Source of the DNA: Congeria kusceri
Lineage: Eukaryota; Mollusca; Bivalvia; Myida; Dreissenidae
NCBI GenBank assembly: GCA_027627225.1
Contig: CM051033.1
Span: 12,279,558 to 12,343,557 of the forward strand
Reading direction: 5' to 3'
DNA length: 64,000 nucleotides
Of this stretch, positions 35,341 through 47,760 are shown in pieces. Within the stretch, counting starts at the first letter, position 1, and every line of letters begins with the position of its first letter. The position numbers and the translations under genes were made by a program. A model generated the notes under the pieces. It ran no database searches. It was given only the letters and a program-made list of their open reading frames with translations, and was not told the DNA's origin.

Positions 35341-36980
35341 AAGAACACCTTATTTTGAAGTGCCTTCAACTGTTAAGTCACGACATCCAGATATTAAAAC
35401 GTGATTTTTGCTCTGCATAAACTGTTACTATAATAAGTATGTATGAAGTTATGAGAAGATCAAGGTTATGAACGGTACAGGGTGCTGCTGAAAAGGAGCC
35501 GGTCCAGTTCCTTGCCATTTTCTAATACTTAATAGGCTTAACCGAATATTTTCGTCATTATAATGCTTCTTATCAAGGTCTTCCTAAATGGACTCTTCAT
35601 TTGTCATTGGATATTTGCAAACGTAGCAGTAGTACTAGCGTAATTTCATCATCAAAGAGTGTGAACTTTTTAAACCTAAATTTGCGCGCATGTATATTTA
35701 AAAAGGGACTGTACGATTTTCGTACGAAAATTATAATGCAAAATTTTCCATTGAATCTTATGATGCCAGCATATCTTTTAAATAAAATTATAATAAATGT
35801 TGAGAATAACTTATTTTCAGACATGCGTAAGCTTATACATTTAAAACTAAAATAATACGATTACTTAGCTTCACAGCAAACTATTGAAGCACGCGTATAT
35901 ACACCATCTCGACCAGTCAGATCGATTATTGGCGCATGCGCAGTTCTTATTCCGAAATGTAGCAGTTGCTGTGGGATAAATGGATCTGTATCGACAGAAA
36001 ATATATATGTGCGTTTTTCGATAAATAAAAAAGTGTTGTCTCTGCTGACGTTTTTTAATCTTAAATAAAACGGGTTTTTTGTTAGTGGGTAAGGATAGAT
36101 AGATTCTGTAGCGTAAGTCATGTGAACCGTTTAAAAATTCAGACCCACCAGCCATATGTTATATCCTTAAATATTAATGTAGCTACTAAATGGGTTTAAT
36201 TGCTGCTCAACAGAATACTACTTGGAAATCGAACTCAAAAAGAAGTATAACAACTAAAATTATACAGCGGACAATACATGTATAGACTTTGCCATGTGCA
36301 CCACGTTTGATCGCGACCTTCACCTTTGGCAAGACAGATTCCTTCTTGCAATAAACAGTGTAATTTGTATATTGGACGGTAAACGTATTTGTAATAATGA
36401 TTCTGACTGTTGTGATCGGCGCTACCATATGGATCGCCATAAAGAACCGTCTTATAAATTAGCCCGGAGGTAAGGTCTGGCAGTAGATCAAATGGGAAAT
36501 CCTTCCTTTATCACCAGTAGCCCCTTTGGAGACCTTAAAACTTGATGACCTCGTAATAAAACCCTACCCGAGTATTGCATAAGCATTAATCATGCGTCGG
36601 CGCACGGGACCACCTAGGGGTATTCGTCCAATGCTCAAAGACGCTTGCAAAATAGTTCCCGTATGTTCAGCGTCTTTGGGATGTAAAACTTGACCTATTG
36701 GCGCTTGTGGCCTGTAATCATAGAACCACAAATCTTCCTCTTAATATACCACATTGACCGGCGTGTGTTACCGGGTGCGCTTTGATCCACGTGTTTAGTA
36801 TCTGTTTTATTCAGGTTTTATTATTTTTACTTCGATTTAATTGCGCGATCGCACTTTCACATTTTCTCAAATTTACTGGTCAGTGCGCACGAGGAATGTC
36901 TTAGGTGCGCTCGCGCATTCTGCAATTTGAATGAACGAGGAGAGGATCACTTTGATCCAAATACCCAACCCTCTTGTAAC
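35341..36980. other. Intergenic; GC-balanced patch at 36460-36800
   Basis: No gene is supported. The patch at 36460-36800 is unique and may be regulatory. The remainder is AT-rich. Confidence 0.35.
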
Positions 36981-37222
36981 AGGCCCGTATTCACCTACTT
37001 GTTCTTAAACTTAAAAATAAAGAACTGACTTAGACTGAATAAAAACTACTTCTGCGTTCGCGAATATGCTGGGCGTCAATGTTGCCAATGCAATTAACAC
37101 ATCGTTCTAAATAAAGAAGGCTATAATTTGAAGATTCCAATTAACAGCGCTTATCGAAAAGAACATTTTCAAGAATAATCGTCATTCGCAATAAAGTCTA
37201 AGAATTGGCTGATGAATACGGG
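36981..37222. repeat. Dispersed ggcccgtattc repeat, about 240 bp
   Basis: Left end ggcccgtattcacctac and right end gatgaatacgggtc are inverted; the next words (gttcttaaac and gtctaagaat) also mirror each other. It belongs with the family seen at 5187 and 39320. It lies about 40 bp before the 35-bp satellite. Confidence 0.65.
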
Positions 37223-37264
37223 TCGAAGGTCTGGATCAAGTGTCTACGATGATCATTATCTAGC

Positions 37265-39318
37265 TGAACTGTCAGGTAGATGAACAAGTCTTATGCACAA
37301 GATCTGTCAGGTAGAATAGCAAGTCTTATGCACAATATCTGTCAGGTAGATGAGCAAGTCTTATGCACAAGATCTGTCAGGTAGATGAGCAAGTCTTATG
37401 CACAAGATCTGTCAGGTAGATGAGCAAGTCTTATGCACAAGATCTGTCAGGTAGATGAGCAAGTCTTATGCACAAGATCTGTCAGGTAGAATAGCAAGTC
37501 TTATGCACAATATCTGTCAGGTAGATGAGCAAGTCTTATGCACAAGATCTGTGCGGTAGATGAGCAAGTCTTATGCACAAGATCTGTCAGGTAGATGAGC
37601 AAGTCTTATGCACAAGATCTGTCCGGTAGATGAGCAAGTCTTATGCACAAGATCTGTCAGGTAGATGAGCAAGTCTTATGCACAAGATCTGTCAGGTAGA
37701 TGAGCAAGTCTTATGCACAATATCTGTCAGGTAGATGAGCAAGTCTTATGCACAAGATCTGTCAGGTAGATGAGCAAGTCTTATGCACAAGATCTGTCAG
37801 GTAGATGAGCAAGTCTTATGCACAAGATCTGTCAGGTAGATGAGCAAGTCTTATGCACAATATCTGTCCGGTAGATGAGCAAGTCTTATGCACAAGATCT
37901 GTCAGGTAGATTTGCAAGTCTTATGCACAATATCTGTCAGGTAGATGAGCAAGTCTTATGCACAAGATCTGTCAGGTAGATGAGCAAGTCTTATGCACAA
38001 GATCTGTCAGGTAGATGAGCAAGTCTTATGCACAAGATCTGTCAGGTAGATTTGCAAGTCTTATGCACAAGATCTGTCAGGTAGATTTGCAAGTCTTATG
38101 CACAAGATCTGTCAGGTAGATGAGCAAGTCTTATGCACAAGATCTGTCAGGTAGATGAGCAAGTCTTATGCACAATATCTATCAGGTAGATGAGCAAGTC
38201 TTATGCACAAGATCTGTCCGGTAGATGAGCAAGTCTTATGCACAATATCTGTCAGGTAGATGAGCAAGTCTTATGCACAATATCTGTCAGGTAGATGAGC
38301 AAGTCTTATGCACAAGATCTGTCAGGTAGATGAGCAAGTCTTATGCACAATATCTGTCAGGTAGATGAGCAAGTCTTATGCACAAGATCTGTCAGGTAGA
38401 TGAGCAAGTCTTATGCACAAGATCTGTCCGGTAGATGAGCAAGTCTTATGCACAATATCTATCAGGTAGATGAGCAAGTCTTATGCACAATATCTGTCAG
38501 GTAGATGAGCAAGTCTTATGCACAAGATCTGTCAGGTAGATGAGCAAGTCTTATGCACAATATCTGTCAGGTAGATGAGCAAGTCTTATGCACAAGAGCT
38601 GTCAGGTAGATGAGCAAGTCTTATGCACAAGATCTGTCAGGTAGATGAGCAAGTCTTATGCACAATATCTATCAGGTAGATGAGCAAGTCTTATGCACAA
38701 GATCTGTCAGGTAGATGAGCAAGTCTTATGCACAATATCTGTCAGGTAGATGAGCAAGTCTTATGCACAAGATCTGTCAGGTAGATGAGCAAGTCTTATG
38801 CACAAGATCTGTCAGGTAGAATAGCAAGTCTTATGCACAATATCTGTCAGGTAGATGAGCAAGTCTTATGCACAAGATCTGTCAGGTAGATTTGCAAGTC
38901 TTATGCACAAGATCTGTCCGGTAGATGAGCAAGTCTTATGCACAATATCTGTCAGGTAGATGAGCAAGTCTTATGCACAATATCTGTCAGGTAGATGAGC
39001 AAGTCTTATGCACAAGATCTATCAGGTAGATTTGCAAGTCTTATGCACAATATCTGTCAGGTAGATGAGCAAGTCTTATGCACAAGATCTGTCAGGTAGA
39101 TGAGCAAGTCTTATGCACAATATCTGTCAGGTAGATGAGCAAGTCTTATGCACAAGATCTGTCAGGTAGATGAGCAAGTCTTATGCACAAGATCTGTCCG
39201 GTAGATTTGCAAGTCTTATGCACAATATCTGTCAGGTAGATGAGCAAGTCTTATGCACAAGATCTGTCAGCACAATATCTGTCCGGTAGATGAGCAAGTC
39301 TTATGCACAAGATCTGTC
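37265..39318. repeat. 35-bp satellite array, about 59 units
   Basis: The unit is gatctgtcaggtagatgagc followed by aagtcttatgcacaa. Units are nearly identical, varying mainly at a few fixed positions: gatct/tatct, gtcag/gtccg, and tgagc/tttgc/atagc. One unit near 39265-39280 is shortened by deletion. It has no spacers, so it is not CRISPR-like. Confidence 0.97.
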
Positions 39319-39319
39319 C

Positions 39320-39612
39320 TGGGCCCGTAATCACTAACCTATTCTTAGACTTATAGGAATAAAGAAAATATTATTTTACACTCGAAAATGTACTGAAGTA
39401 AACTTGCATGTTCACAAAAAATGCCGAGTATAGCAATGTCGTTTACGTCATTTACAAATCATCATAAACAAAGACTGGTTAACGTAACGTAGGGGTGAAA
39501 AAAAGACATGATTATTGAACAGTAGACAAAGTTCTTGGAATAGAAGATTTTAATAATCCCAGTTATAATTTATTCTTACGTCTTAAGTTAAAGCATGTAT
39601 TGGTGCGGGCCC
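39320..39612. repeat. Dispersed gggcccgtaatc repeat abutting the satellite
   Basis: Left end gggcccgtaatcactaacc and right end ggtgcgggccc form a loose inverted pair, with attcttagac facing cgtaagaataa-type words. It begins at the last satellite unit and ends where the SINE head begins. Confidence 0.55.
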
Positions 39613-39980
39613 GGCTAGCTCAGTTGGTAGAGCGCTGGATTGTCAATGCGGGTATCGTGAGTTCGAACTCCAGCCCGGCTAGCTCAGTTGGTAGAGCGCT
39701 GGACTGTCAATCCGGGGATCGTGTTCGAATCCCAGCCCGGCCACATAACTTGTGTGTGGATTGGTCATGAAAGTATTTCTACGGCTATTCTTCCCCTACA
39801 TCTAATTCAAGTAGGGCAGTTGTCAGTTGTCAGTTACTGGCATAGGTATGTGCACTTGGTACTGGTAAACCGCTAACATCGGCTAAGCTTGCCCAGGAAA
39901 AGTGTGAGTATGCTAACTGACCGCCGATATATGACCGAAATACTGTTAAAAACGGCGAAAAATCCACACAAAAAATGTAT
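39609..39980 (+). mobile_element. tRNA-headed SINE with duplicated head
   Basis: Two tRNA-like heads (39609-39679 and 39673-39741) share the 7-bp gcccggc. Both carry the A-box tagctcagttggtagagc and a gttcgaa B-box; the anticodon loop ctgtcaa of the second would read GTC (Asp-like). The body that follows (aagtagggcagttgtcagtt, then ttactggcataggtatgtgc and actgttaaaaacggcgaaa) matches the truncated copy at 32508. Memory suggests the mollusc SINE RUDI, which I cannot verify here. Confidence 0.75.
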
Positions 39981-40152
39981 TGGTGCATATGCGCTCTTGG
40001 CGATAAACGTGTTTTACTGAAATATATTATGCAAATATGAACTTGTTTATCCAAATATTAATACGATAATGTTTTGTGAAATTCGACAAGAAGTTGCGTC
40101 CCAAATGAAATGAAATAAAAAAGATTTGCAAATAATATGCTAAAAATTCTTT

Positions 40153-40223
40153 TCCGGTGCCGGGAATCGAACCCGGGCCGCCTGGGTGAAAACCAGGAAT
40201 CCTAACCACTAGACCACACCGGA
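40153..40223 (-). tRNA. tRNA-Glu (anticodon UUC)
   Basis: A 71-nt intact cloverleaf on the minus strand: acceptor tccggtg/caccgga, anticodon loop ttttcac (TTC), intact A- and B-boxes. A T-run (ttttt) follows about 10 nt downstream. It reads the same as the gene at 4324. Confidence 0.93.
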
Positions 40224-41129
40224 GTGTACCACTTCTAAATGCATTACCCTGATGTACGAAGTACTTGGATGTGAAGTCATGGTACTTTGCAGAGTACGGT
40301 GTAACCTCTTCCTGCGAAGCTTTTCAAGTACATATTAAGCATTGAAAGAAAACAACAAACATAGGAACCATTTATATTTTGAGTGTTGTTTTTTTTGTTC
40401 GCATCACTATTGCTTTTAAATATCGTAGTATATAAGTGTATCCCTATTTTAAGAGGTAATACAGAGTCCCAAAATGCCGCTTCAAAATGTCTTTGAAGAA
40501 AAAACCGAACAGCATCAGCAACTGTGAACTTAAAACACCTGTATGAGACACGTACATGTACATAATTTTTTAAAACTACTCGATAGTCATACATGTGAGA
40601 TCATATTCATATAGAATAGGAAAAGAATCGTATCATATAGAAAGTCATAAAAGTTGTCGAGGTCAAATGTCCCGCGAAAATTGCGTTTCTTCAACAACAA
40701 AAACTGACAACTTGGACCACCTATGCGTTACATTGTAACGGCTTTCGATTTATGATGTTCATTATAAAACTTAATTCGCGTTGTCTCGCCTAAGAAAATG
40801 TAACGTATATAATGAAAAGGATAGTAGTAGCACGTTTGGTTCACACCTGGTTGTCTTACGGTGCGTGAAATTGGTGAAGAAATTGGTAATATTGCCGTAA
40901 ATATTACAGATAATTATTTAAGTGCTTGGGTGGTTAAATGTTAAGAGCAATCGCCTAGCTGTGATACAAATAAGTATGGGCACCTCAAAAGATGAAGTAC
41001 GTACGATTCAGTAAGTACAAATACTAATAGTATTAGAAACGACATTTTTGCACAAAAACGTAAAATTGAGACTGATGCGAGGCGTTATGAACAATAAGAG
41101 ATTAATATTAGAATATTTCCAACAATTAC
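40224..41129. other. Intergenic, no gene seen
   Basis: AT-rich; short frames without domain features. Confidence 0.5.
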
Positions 41130-41345
41130 CCAGGGCTGGTTTTCACAGCTCCTTCAAATAAGAAACTCTTAAGTGAAATTTTCATAATTTATATATTTTT
41201 ATGTGAAATGCAATGATTTGAAAAAAGTTCAATATTTACAAAGCAATTATATAAGAAGACATGTACATGAAAATGCCGCAGAATTGAGTAATTTTATGAT
41301 AAAAGAAATTTACTTAAGTGGTTTCTATGATGCTTTGTAAAACTG
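41130..41345. repeat. Fragment of the gggcccgtattc repeat superfamily
   Basis: Ends are loosely inverted (gctggttttcacagctcctt and cttaagtggtttctatgatgc) and the interior contains aactcttaagtgaaa. It resembles the 5187/16868 family but is diverged. Confidence 0.4.
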
Positions 41346-41663
41346 AACCCAAGCCACATCTTAAGACGAGCGAAATGCAGTGCAGCACGGTTCTGCATCT
41401 TGCTTATTTTCGTTTGTACCACTGCCACTCCTCGGGACTATTTAACAAATACTTTGGTGAATATCTGACATTTGAAGGTTTATACATGTACTCGTATATG
41501 TGTGCAGATATTTAGTGAAAAATGTTGTAAAATTAAAAATATTCAAAGCATACTAAACTTTCAAAAACTCTGGCTTACTAAGTTAGTAAATTATTGGCTA
41601 AAGGCATATACTTATATATACTTTTAATCCTAGTGGCTTTTTAGCAGCACAGCGATTCTTTAC

Positions 41664-41797
41664 TGATCCTAGACTTTTACCTATATATGGATCCTAGACT
41701 TTTACCTATATATGGATCCTAGACTTTTACCTATATATAGACTCTAGACTTTTACCTATATATGGGCTCTAGACTTTTACCTATATATGGACTCTGT
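41664..41797. repeat. 25-bp tandem repeat, five units
   Basis: The unit tggatcctagacttttacct plus atata is repeated five times with small changes (ggatcc to gactct or ggctct). It lies shortly before the mariner element. Confidence 0.9.
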
Positions 41798-41864
41798 CTA
41801 TACGAATTACGGATCACTTTTCACGTGGACCACGGAGAGATGCCGTAACCCGCCTATTTACTGG

Positions 41865-43294
41865 TACAGGGTGTCTCATAATATATGTTACCATTATAAA
41901 CGCATGTGTTTCGTTTTGGGAGTGAATGTACTATAGATTAAAACAATAACATGAACATTTTCGTACATATAATTATATTTTAGTTAGTATGAATATTGTG
42001 CCACATATTTTGCATGATTTTCAAGTCGGATTATTACAATACATGTTCTACATGACGTCCCCTTGCGTAATTACGACGTAACAACGTTTTTTTTTTAAGT
42101 TGTTGATCACAGCCTGAAGAGGTTCAGTGTTATTTGCCTAATTTCCCGCCTAATGTTCAATTTAAGTTCATGCACAGAACTTGGAGAGGGCTTATACACT
42201 TTGTCCTTTAAGAATCCCCACAAATACAAATCCAACGGACTCAGATCTGGCGTGCGTGGTGGCCACTGGAAAGTAGTCTTTAAAGAAATGACCCTGTCTT
42301 CAAATGTCTTTTGCAGCCAATCAAAGACAACTGCAGTGTGCGGTGTTGCACCATCTTGTTTAAACCACATCTCATAAATACGTAATCCTTTTTTCCGTAG
42401 TGCTGGAATAACCTTGCATTTGAGAACATTGAGGTACCGTTTACTGTTAATGGTTTCAACCGTACCGTCCTCATCTTCAAAGAAGAATGGTCCAATTATG
42501 CAACGGGAGCTAAAACTTGGGAGCCCAAACAGTTATTTTTTTCACTATGTAATGATTTTTCACGATGATAATCTGGTTTTTCATACCCCAAATGACGACA
42601 ATTTTTCTTTTTCATTGCTTTATTTAAATAAAAATGGGCTTCGTCAGAAATCAACATCAAGTCAATAATACCGGGTTTCTCTTTTACCCAATGAGCAAAA
42701 TGCAATCGACTCTCAATGTCATTGTCTTTGAGATGCTTCATAAGAGACAACGTGTATGGAGTTAAATTTAAATCCAGACGTAACATTCTATGTGCACTTA
42801 AACGAATTACAGTGTTTGTGACGTCACCCAGCAAGTTTCTTACAGACCTCTTTGAAATCGCACACTGAACCTCGGCAATATTTTCTTCGCTTCTCACATA
42901 CTTTGGTCGCCCCAGATTGGAATGACGTCCATCTGCTACTGATCCCCGCTTTTCAAACAGGTCAACAAGGCGTTTTATTTTAATTTTGGTAACTTCCTCC
43001 TACTAGGATGCCTCTTTGCCATTTCTCGGATGACTCTTGTTTGGGAAAGAAGTTGCACAAAAGAGTTTAACACTTTCACTCTCAAAACAGCAAGACGACG
43101 CCATACTGAATAACAAGTAACGTCAAATGACAACATTTCCTACTATACAACGTCAACAATTTCCCCCTACTATTTGCAGTAAAAAGTTTTTACTCCAAGC
43201 TTGTTAACATGCTGTGTTAATTATAAGTTTCTGTTAATAAATGATGAAACGACAGTTATTTAAAATGGTGACAAATATTATGGGACACCCTGTA
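41865..43294 (-). mobile_element. Tc1/mariner transposon, complete ends
   Basis: The element runs from cagggtgtctcataatatat at 41867 to the inverted counterpart ending tgggacaccctg at 43292, with terminal inverted repeats of about 33 bp and a TA on each side (41865-41866 and 43293-43294). At about 1.43 kb it is the usual size for a mariner. It carries a transposase remnant on the minus strand. The TIRs are very similar, so the insertion is not ancient. Confidence 0.92.
42107..43104 (-). pseudogene. Mariner-type transposase, inactivated
   Basis: Catalyses cut-and-paste transposition in active relatives. Read on the minus strand, one frame gives a helix-turn-helix part (RLVDLFEKRGSVADGR, then GRPKYVRSEENI) and the first catalytic Asp in ISDEAHF (codon 42643-42645). 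A second frame gives QDGATPHTA with the second Asp (42353-42355) and WPPRTPDLSPLDLYLWG with a third candidate Asp (42230-42232). Breaks: two adjacent stop codons at 43000-43005 and a net frameshift between about 42640 and 42500. There are 40 residues between the second Asp and the last candidate Asp. The domain type is the DDE_3-like mariner lineage common in arthropods and molluscs. Confidence 0.88.
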
Positions 43295-45121
43295 TCTAAC
43301 CTACATCATAATGTTATGCAAGTTCGTCAACTATTTCCCTTTCCGGGTCAGGATCTGCACATTTCTTAACCTCAAGTCCTCATTGAAATTTCCGTTTCCG
43401 GCAATGTGTTGACATTTCCTCTTACGCTAACAAACGATGACCAATCCGCGGTTATACAATCCTTTGAAACATTGCACAATGGCCAAAACGCTCGCCCATT
43501 CTGTCGCTCCAAACCCTAATCCTTTTAGCTAAATGAACTGCATCTTCGTTTGCATAATTCCTTGGCGAATCATAGACCGCATATTACACGCCTTCTTTGC
43601 TCTCACGATCCCTTCTGGTCGAGTAAATTCGTTCCATTCAGGTTGATACATTGCGATTTATGCGTATTGTCAAGCCGACTAAAAGTACATCTCCAAACAT
43701 TCAAGTACATGTATTGACAGCGTGTTTTAGTTTCTATCGGGAATAAAAACGCAAAATTTCAATAAAAACGCAAACTCTAAATAAAAAGGCAAACGCAAAC
43801 CATTAACAGTACGCCATGCGTTCAAACATGTGTGTTGACAAATGTTTTGTTTCTATGCAGAATAAACACGCATAGACCCAATAAAAAGGCGAACGTCTAC
43901 TGTATACGATCGTTTGGACCTTAAATACTAGTTTAAAGTAGTTTTCATCTCTCTGATAACTTTTCTTTTCCCAAGACATAAACATCAGCGAAAGTAGCAC
44001 AACTTATTTATATTAGTAGCACAAGAAGTAATACCACAACGTCTGTTCAGATACAACGACCCACCTTATTTCAACTTTTAACTTATTTTGAAATATTATT
44101 TTAAATATACATGTGTATATTATATTACAGTTATTTTGAACAGAGTTGAAATGTTATTATAATAATGATTTCTTAAGTCTTGAACAGATTGGATATAAAT
44201 AGATTTGAATCTGAAGCTGATTTCGTTGATGGCATAATTCATGTCAACAAATTCACGAAGTCGAGTACCATGTATGAATTATACTTTATAAATATTCAGC
44301 CACCAAAAGAACTCGCATATCAAAAGACGTCCCATCAAAAGCTGTTTTGGAATACAAATTTGCCCCTGTTAAACCGACTTTAACTCTAGCGCCCCATGTG
44401 GAGATTTTCTTTGATTTCCCGAAAGCTTATGACTAATTGTCGATTCAGATTTCATCCGGAAATGCTCACGCAATCATTTTTATATGACAAAATTAAAGGG
44501 GTTGTAATAAACTCTCATTTAAAGGTGAGAGAAGTGCCATAAAAATGATAAAACGTTATACAAAATCGAAAGCACGGCGGCGCCAAGGATCGGTGTTGTA
44601 TACGCCTTCTATACGCCTACCCGCGATGTGCTGCGCTGTGAGTCGACTTTCTGTATCGCGAATGATAATGGGAACTGCGACAGGTGCTCGTGGGATTCTC
44701 GAGAGAATTGTTACTTGTACACTTCGCAACATAATTCCCTGATGATGATATCGTTTAGGAATTTCATTCATACGTTTTAATCGATATCTGATACTTGAAA
44801 TTGAGGTGTAAAGGTTTTAAACGGGGGCGCTACGGGTCCTATCCTACGATGTCGCCGGTTTTTTAAGGCGGGCGGAAGTACTTAAAAGATTTCTGACTAA
44901 TCTAGGGCCGCATTGAAACGCAGATATAACTGCGTGTAATAGTACCGAAGATTTTGTTCACAAAATCCCAGATGGCACCAATACAGTCCAAAGATAATTT
45001 AACAACGTAATAAATACCCCAAATTGAAACTAAGCCCAAAATATTTCTTAAACCCAAACTTTCCTGACTTGTTCGCTCTTTTTTCCACCACAATTTAAAT
45101 CGAAATATTTGAGTACAAAAC
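43295..45121. other. Intergenic; weak internal duplication near 43700-43900
   Basis: No gene is seen. Two similar stretches (gtgttttagtttctatcggg near 43722, and ttttgtttctatgcagaata near 43844), each followed by aataaaaacgcaaa-type words, suggest an old tandem copy of about 110 bp. Confidence 0.4.
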
Positions 45122-45314
45122 ACGTGCACAGGCTAATCCAGGACGGCACTTTCCGCATACAGTGGATCTATGTCTAGAAGGGACTTCCTTGAAATAGAAA
45201 ATACCATAAAAGCGGAAAGCGCCGTCTCGGATTAGCCTGTGCGAACTGCACAGGCTGATCCGGGATGACACTTTACGCACATGCATTCAGCCCGATTTTC
45301 CCATGACACGCATC
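45122..45314. mobile_element. MITE family 1, copy C, left end missing
   Basis: Begins inside the first hairpin (gtgcacaggctaatccagg) and runs to the end cccatgacacgcatc. The second hairpin is complete. The left 70 bp or so are absent. Confidence 0.8.
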
Positions 45315-47459
45315 ATATGTATATAGGTATTCATACATTGACAAACTCACATTTATCAGTTTTATTCACTAGACAGACAACGGGTCGCTTGCCGATCAAA
45401 TGTATGAAAAAGAGACCTCGATTACCATGTTTAACGTTTGCTATACGTTCACCAGTTTGATACTTGAAACTGGAATGCGGGTAATTAAAAACTTACGAAT
45501 ACTGTTATGACAGTATACTCCTCGCCAAAATCGGTTATAAATATATTGAAAGCGGATACTTAATACAATGCATTTATTTTCTTATTAACACGTAGATCTA
45601 CATTATAATAATTATTTGGTAAACTGAACGTATAACAGGACCAAAAAGGAATTTATGCTTCAAAAGCATGCACCGGTACATAACGTTGTATATACTGCGT
45701 AGTATATGAAACGTTTCCAGACAGTACTTATTGATCGTATATGCCGAGCAGCTTTCAATGAAAATTGAAATTACGTAATATTGCAATCTTTTTGTGCGAT
45801 ACATAGATATGTTAATGGCAGCTTTGTAACAAAGGTGCGCAAACCACCGAATTCTCACGATTACGAACAATTATCGTCACCTAAAGTGTTGCTCTAATGT
45901 GTGGCTGTCCAGATTTTCAATGCGTCGTCTTTGATGTCAAAGTGCCCCGAAACAATATTTAACAAACATGTCGATCAAACGCGTAGCTGAAGAGTTGCCT
46001 TATGTAATGCTGTCACTTGTAATTACTAGACGGGTATTATCGGCAATCGGTCCAACGCTTAAATAAACAGGTACGCCATTTCGAGTATCACCACTTTCCG
46101 ATTTTGCGCAACGCTGTTTGCTGAGCTGTCTGTGATGCGCAAAGAACGTTATCATTTCTATAAACAATAGAGCGCTATGAGGCGTCGTGCATGTGTGATT
46201 TCGAATTAGTGGAGGTGAGCATTGCGGACCACAATTCTAAGCGTGAGTAGCAAGCAAATGTTAATTGTAACAAAGAAATGCCTTAGTTTGCAAAGGACAT
46301 CAAGACAATATATTGATGGCGTAACTTTTCATCTCCAATAACTCATATTAAAATAAAAGTTACAAACACACGTTTTCAATAATCATGGATATGGTATTTC
46401 GTTGTATGTCTAACGATTTACACTAAATTTGACCACTGAAAGTACGCATGCATACATATGAGCATGATAATAGGAAATAAATTTTGTTGAGGATGTAACA
46501 AAAGGATTTGATTTGCAGAATACTATTTACTTACCCAATATCGAGCCAAGAATCATTGTAAGCAGAACATTAACTGATAACGGTTGTTTTCTATCAAATC
46601 TATATCTGATAGAAAAATGTAACACCGACAACTCGCCCGAGGCAAAAAGTTTCATCGGGAGTTCAGAAATTCAATCTTAAGAATCAATTTTCAGCTGATT
46701 ACTATTTTATTTAGTGCATTCGCATTTTTTAAATAAAGTGAAACTAATGTATATGATAAAATTATAATTTATTGCTGTTTCTCCATCTTTTTTAATCTAC
46801 GGAATCTTAATGAAATCGCACCCGAAAACTGATTTTCTATATCTATCAAACGCTACTGTTTTCGTGCTTCATTTATTAACCACCAGTGTCTGAAATTGAC
46901 ACCAAAGATCAAAACACCATTTTTTCAAGTCACTCATTTCTTATTTTCAATTCGCTAGAAATCGGACTCTACCGAAAGTCGCGTGTTCATTACACGATAC
47001 AACGTTTCTAAACGAGGGGTGTGACCTGTACTAAAATTCATTCTATTAAAAAATAACAGGAAGAAAAGAGCGTCCCTAGCAAAGGCCGTGATTTGTGAAA
47101 TTTTTGTGGCTGTTTATTTAAAGAAAATTAATAGACGACATCAATGAAACGGTATCTTTGAGGGGGTTAATGTTACGGAAACCAATTAATAATACCATCT
47201 TCAAAAACGTTCTACATTGTTAAACAAACCCGATCGAAGGACTTTTCGCGATCAAAAAATCTCCCTAATCTAATTTCAAGATAACGGAGGATTTTAAATA
47301 CCTCCAATAATTCTTGATTGGAAATAAATTTAGGACTTTTGTTGCTTATTTGGAAAAGGACATTAGAAGCGGCAACACTCACTGTGATTATAATTAGATA
47401 ACGAGATAACACAGGGATAATGAAGGGTGATCGAGTGGTGATTAATGAGATATTTCATC
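45315..47459. other. Intergenic, no gene seen
   Basis: AT-rich unique sequence with short frames only; nothing recognised. Confidence 0.5.
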
Positions 47460-47760
47460 ATATCGGTCAGTTCAAAGGGACCGCCGTACTTCGGACAGGT
47501 GTATGAAAAATGGGATCGGAAAATGTAAATTCCTGACTTTTAATGTCCCAGACAGGGGATCTCAGCAAGGTGAAAGTTCCCACACATTCTAAACAGAGTC
47601 CTGTCACCCCCGTTTAGACATCAGCGATTATTTTCCGTCGCTGATGTTCTACGTGCGGTTTAGGCGACCATGTACATTCATTATGTCAACGTTAGTTGAT
47701 CTGGCAATTAATAAATGATGACAACTGCGTCAAATTATAATGATTACCTCATCAACATCT
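47460..47760. promoter_or_regulatory. Candidate cis-regulatory block
   Basis: Unique sequence that changes from GC-balanced to homeodomain-word-rich (gcaattaataaatgatgaca, taatgattacctcatca). It includes the inverted pair atcagcga / tcgctgat near 47620-47645. There is no frame or repeat. The role is inferred. Confidence 0.22.

Noticed and set aside
37265..39318. CRISPR-like regular repeats
   Set aside because: Units are contiguous with no unique spacers, in a eukaryotic context; this is a satellite.
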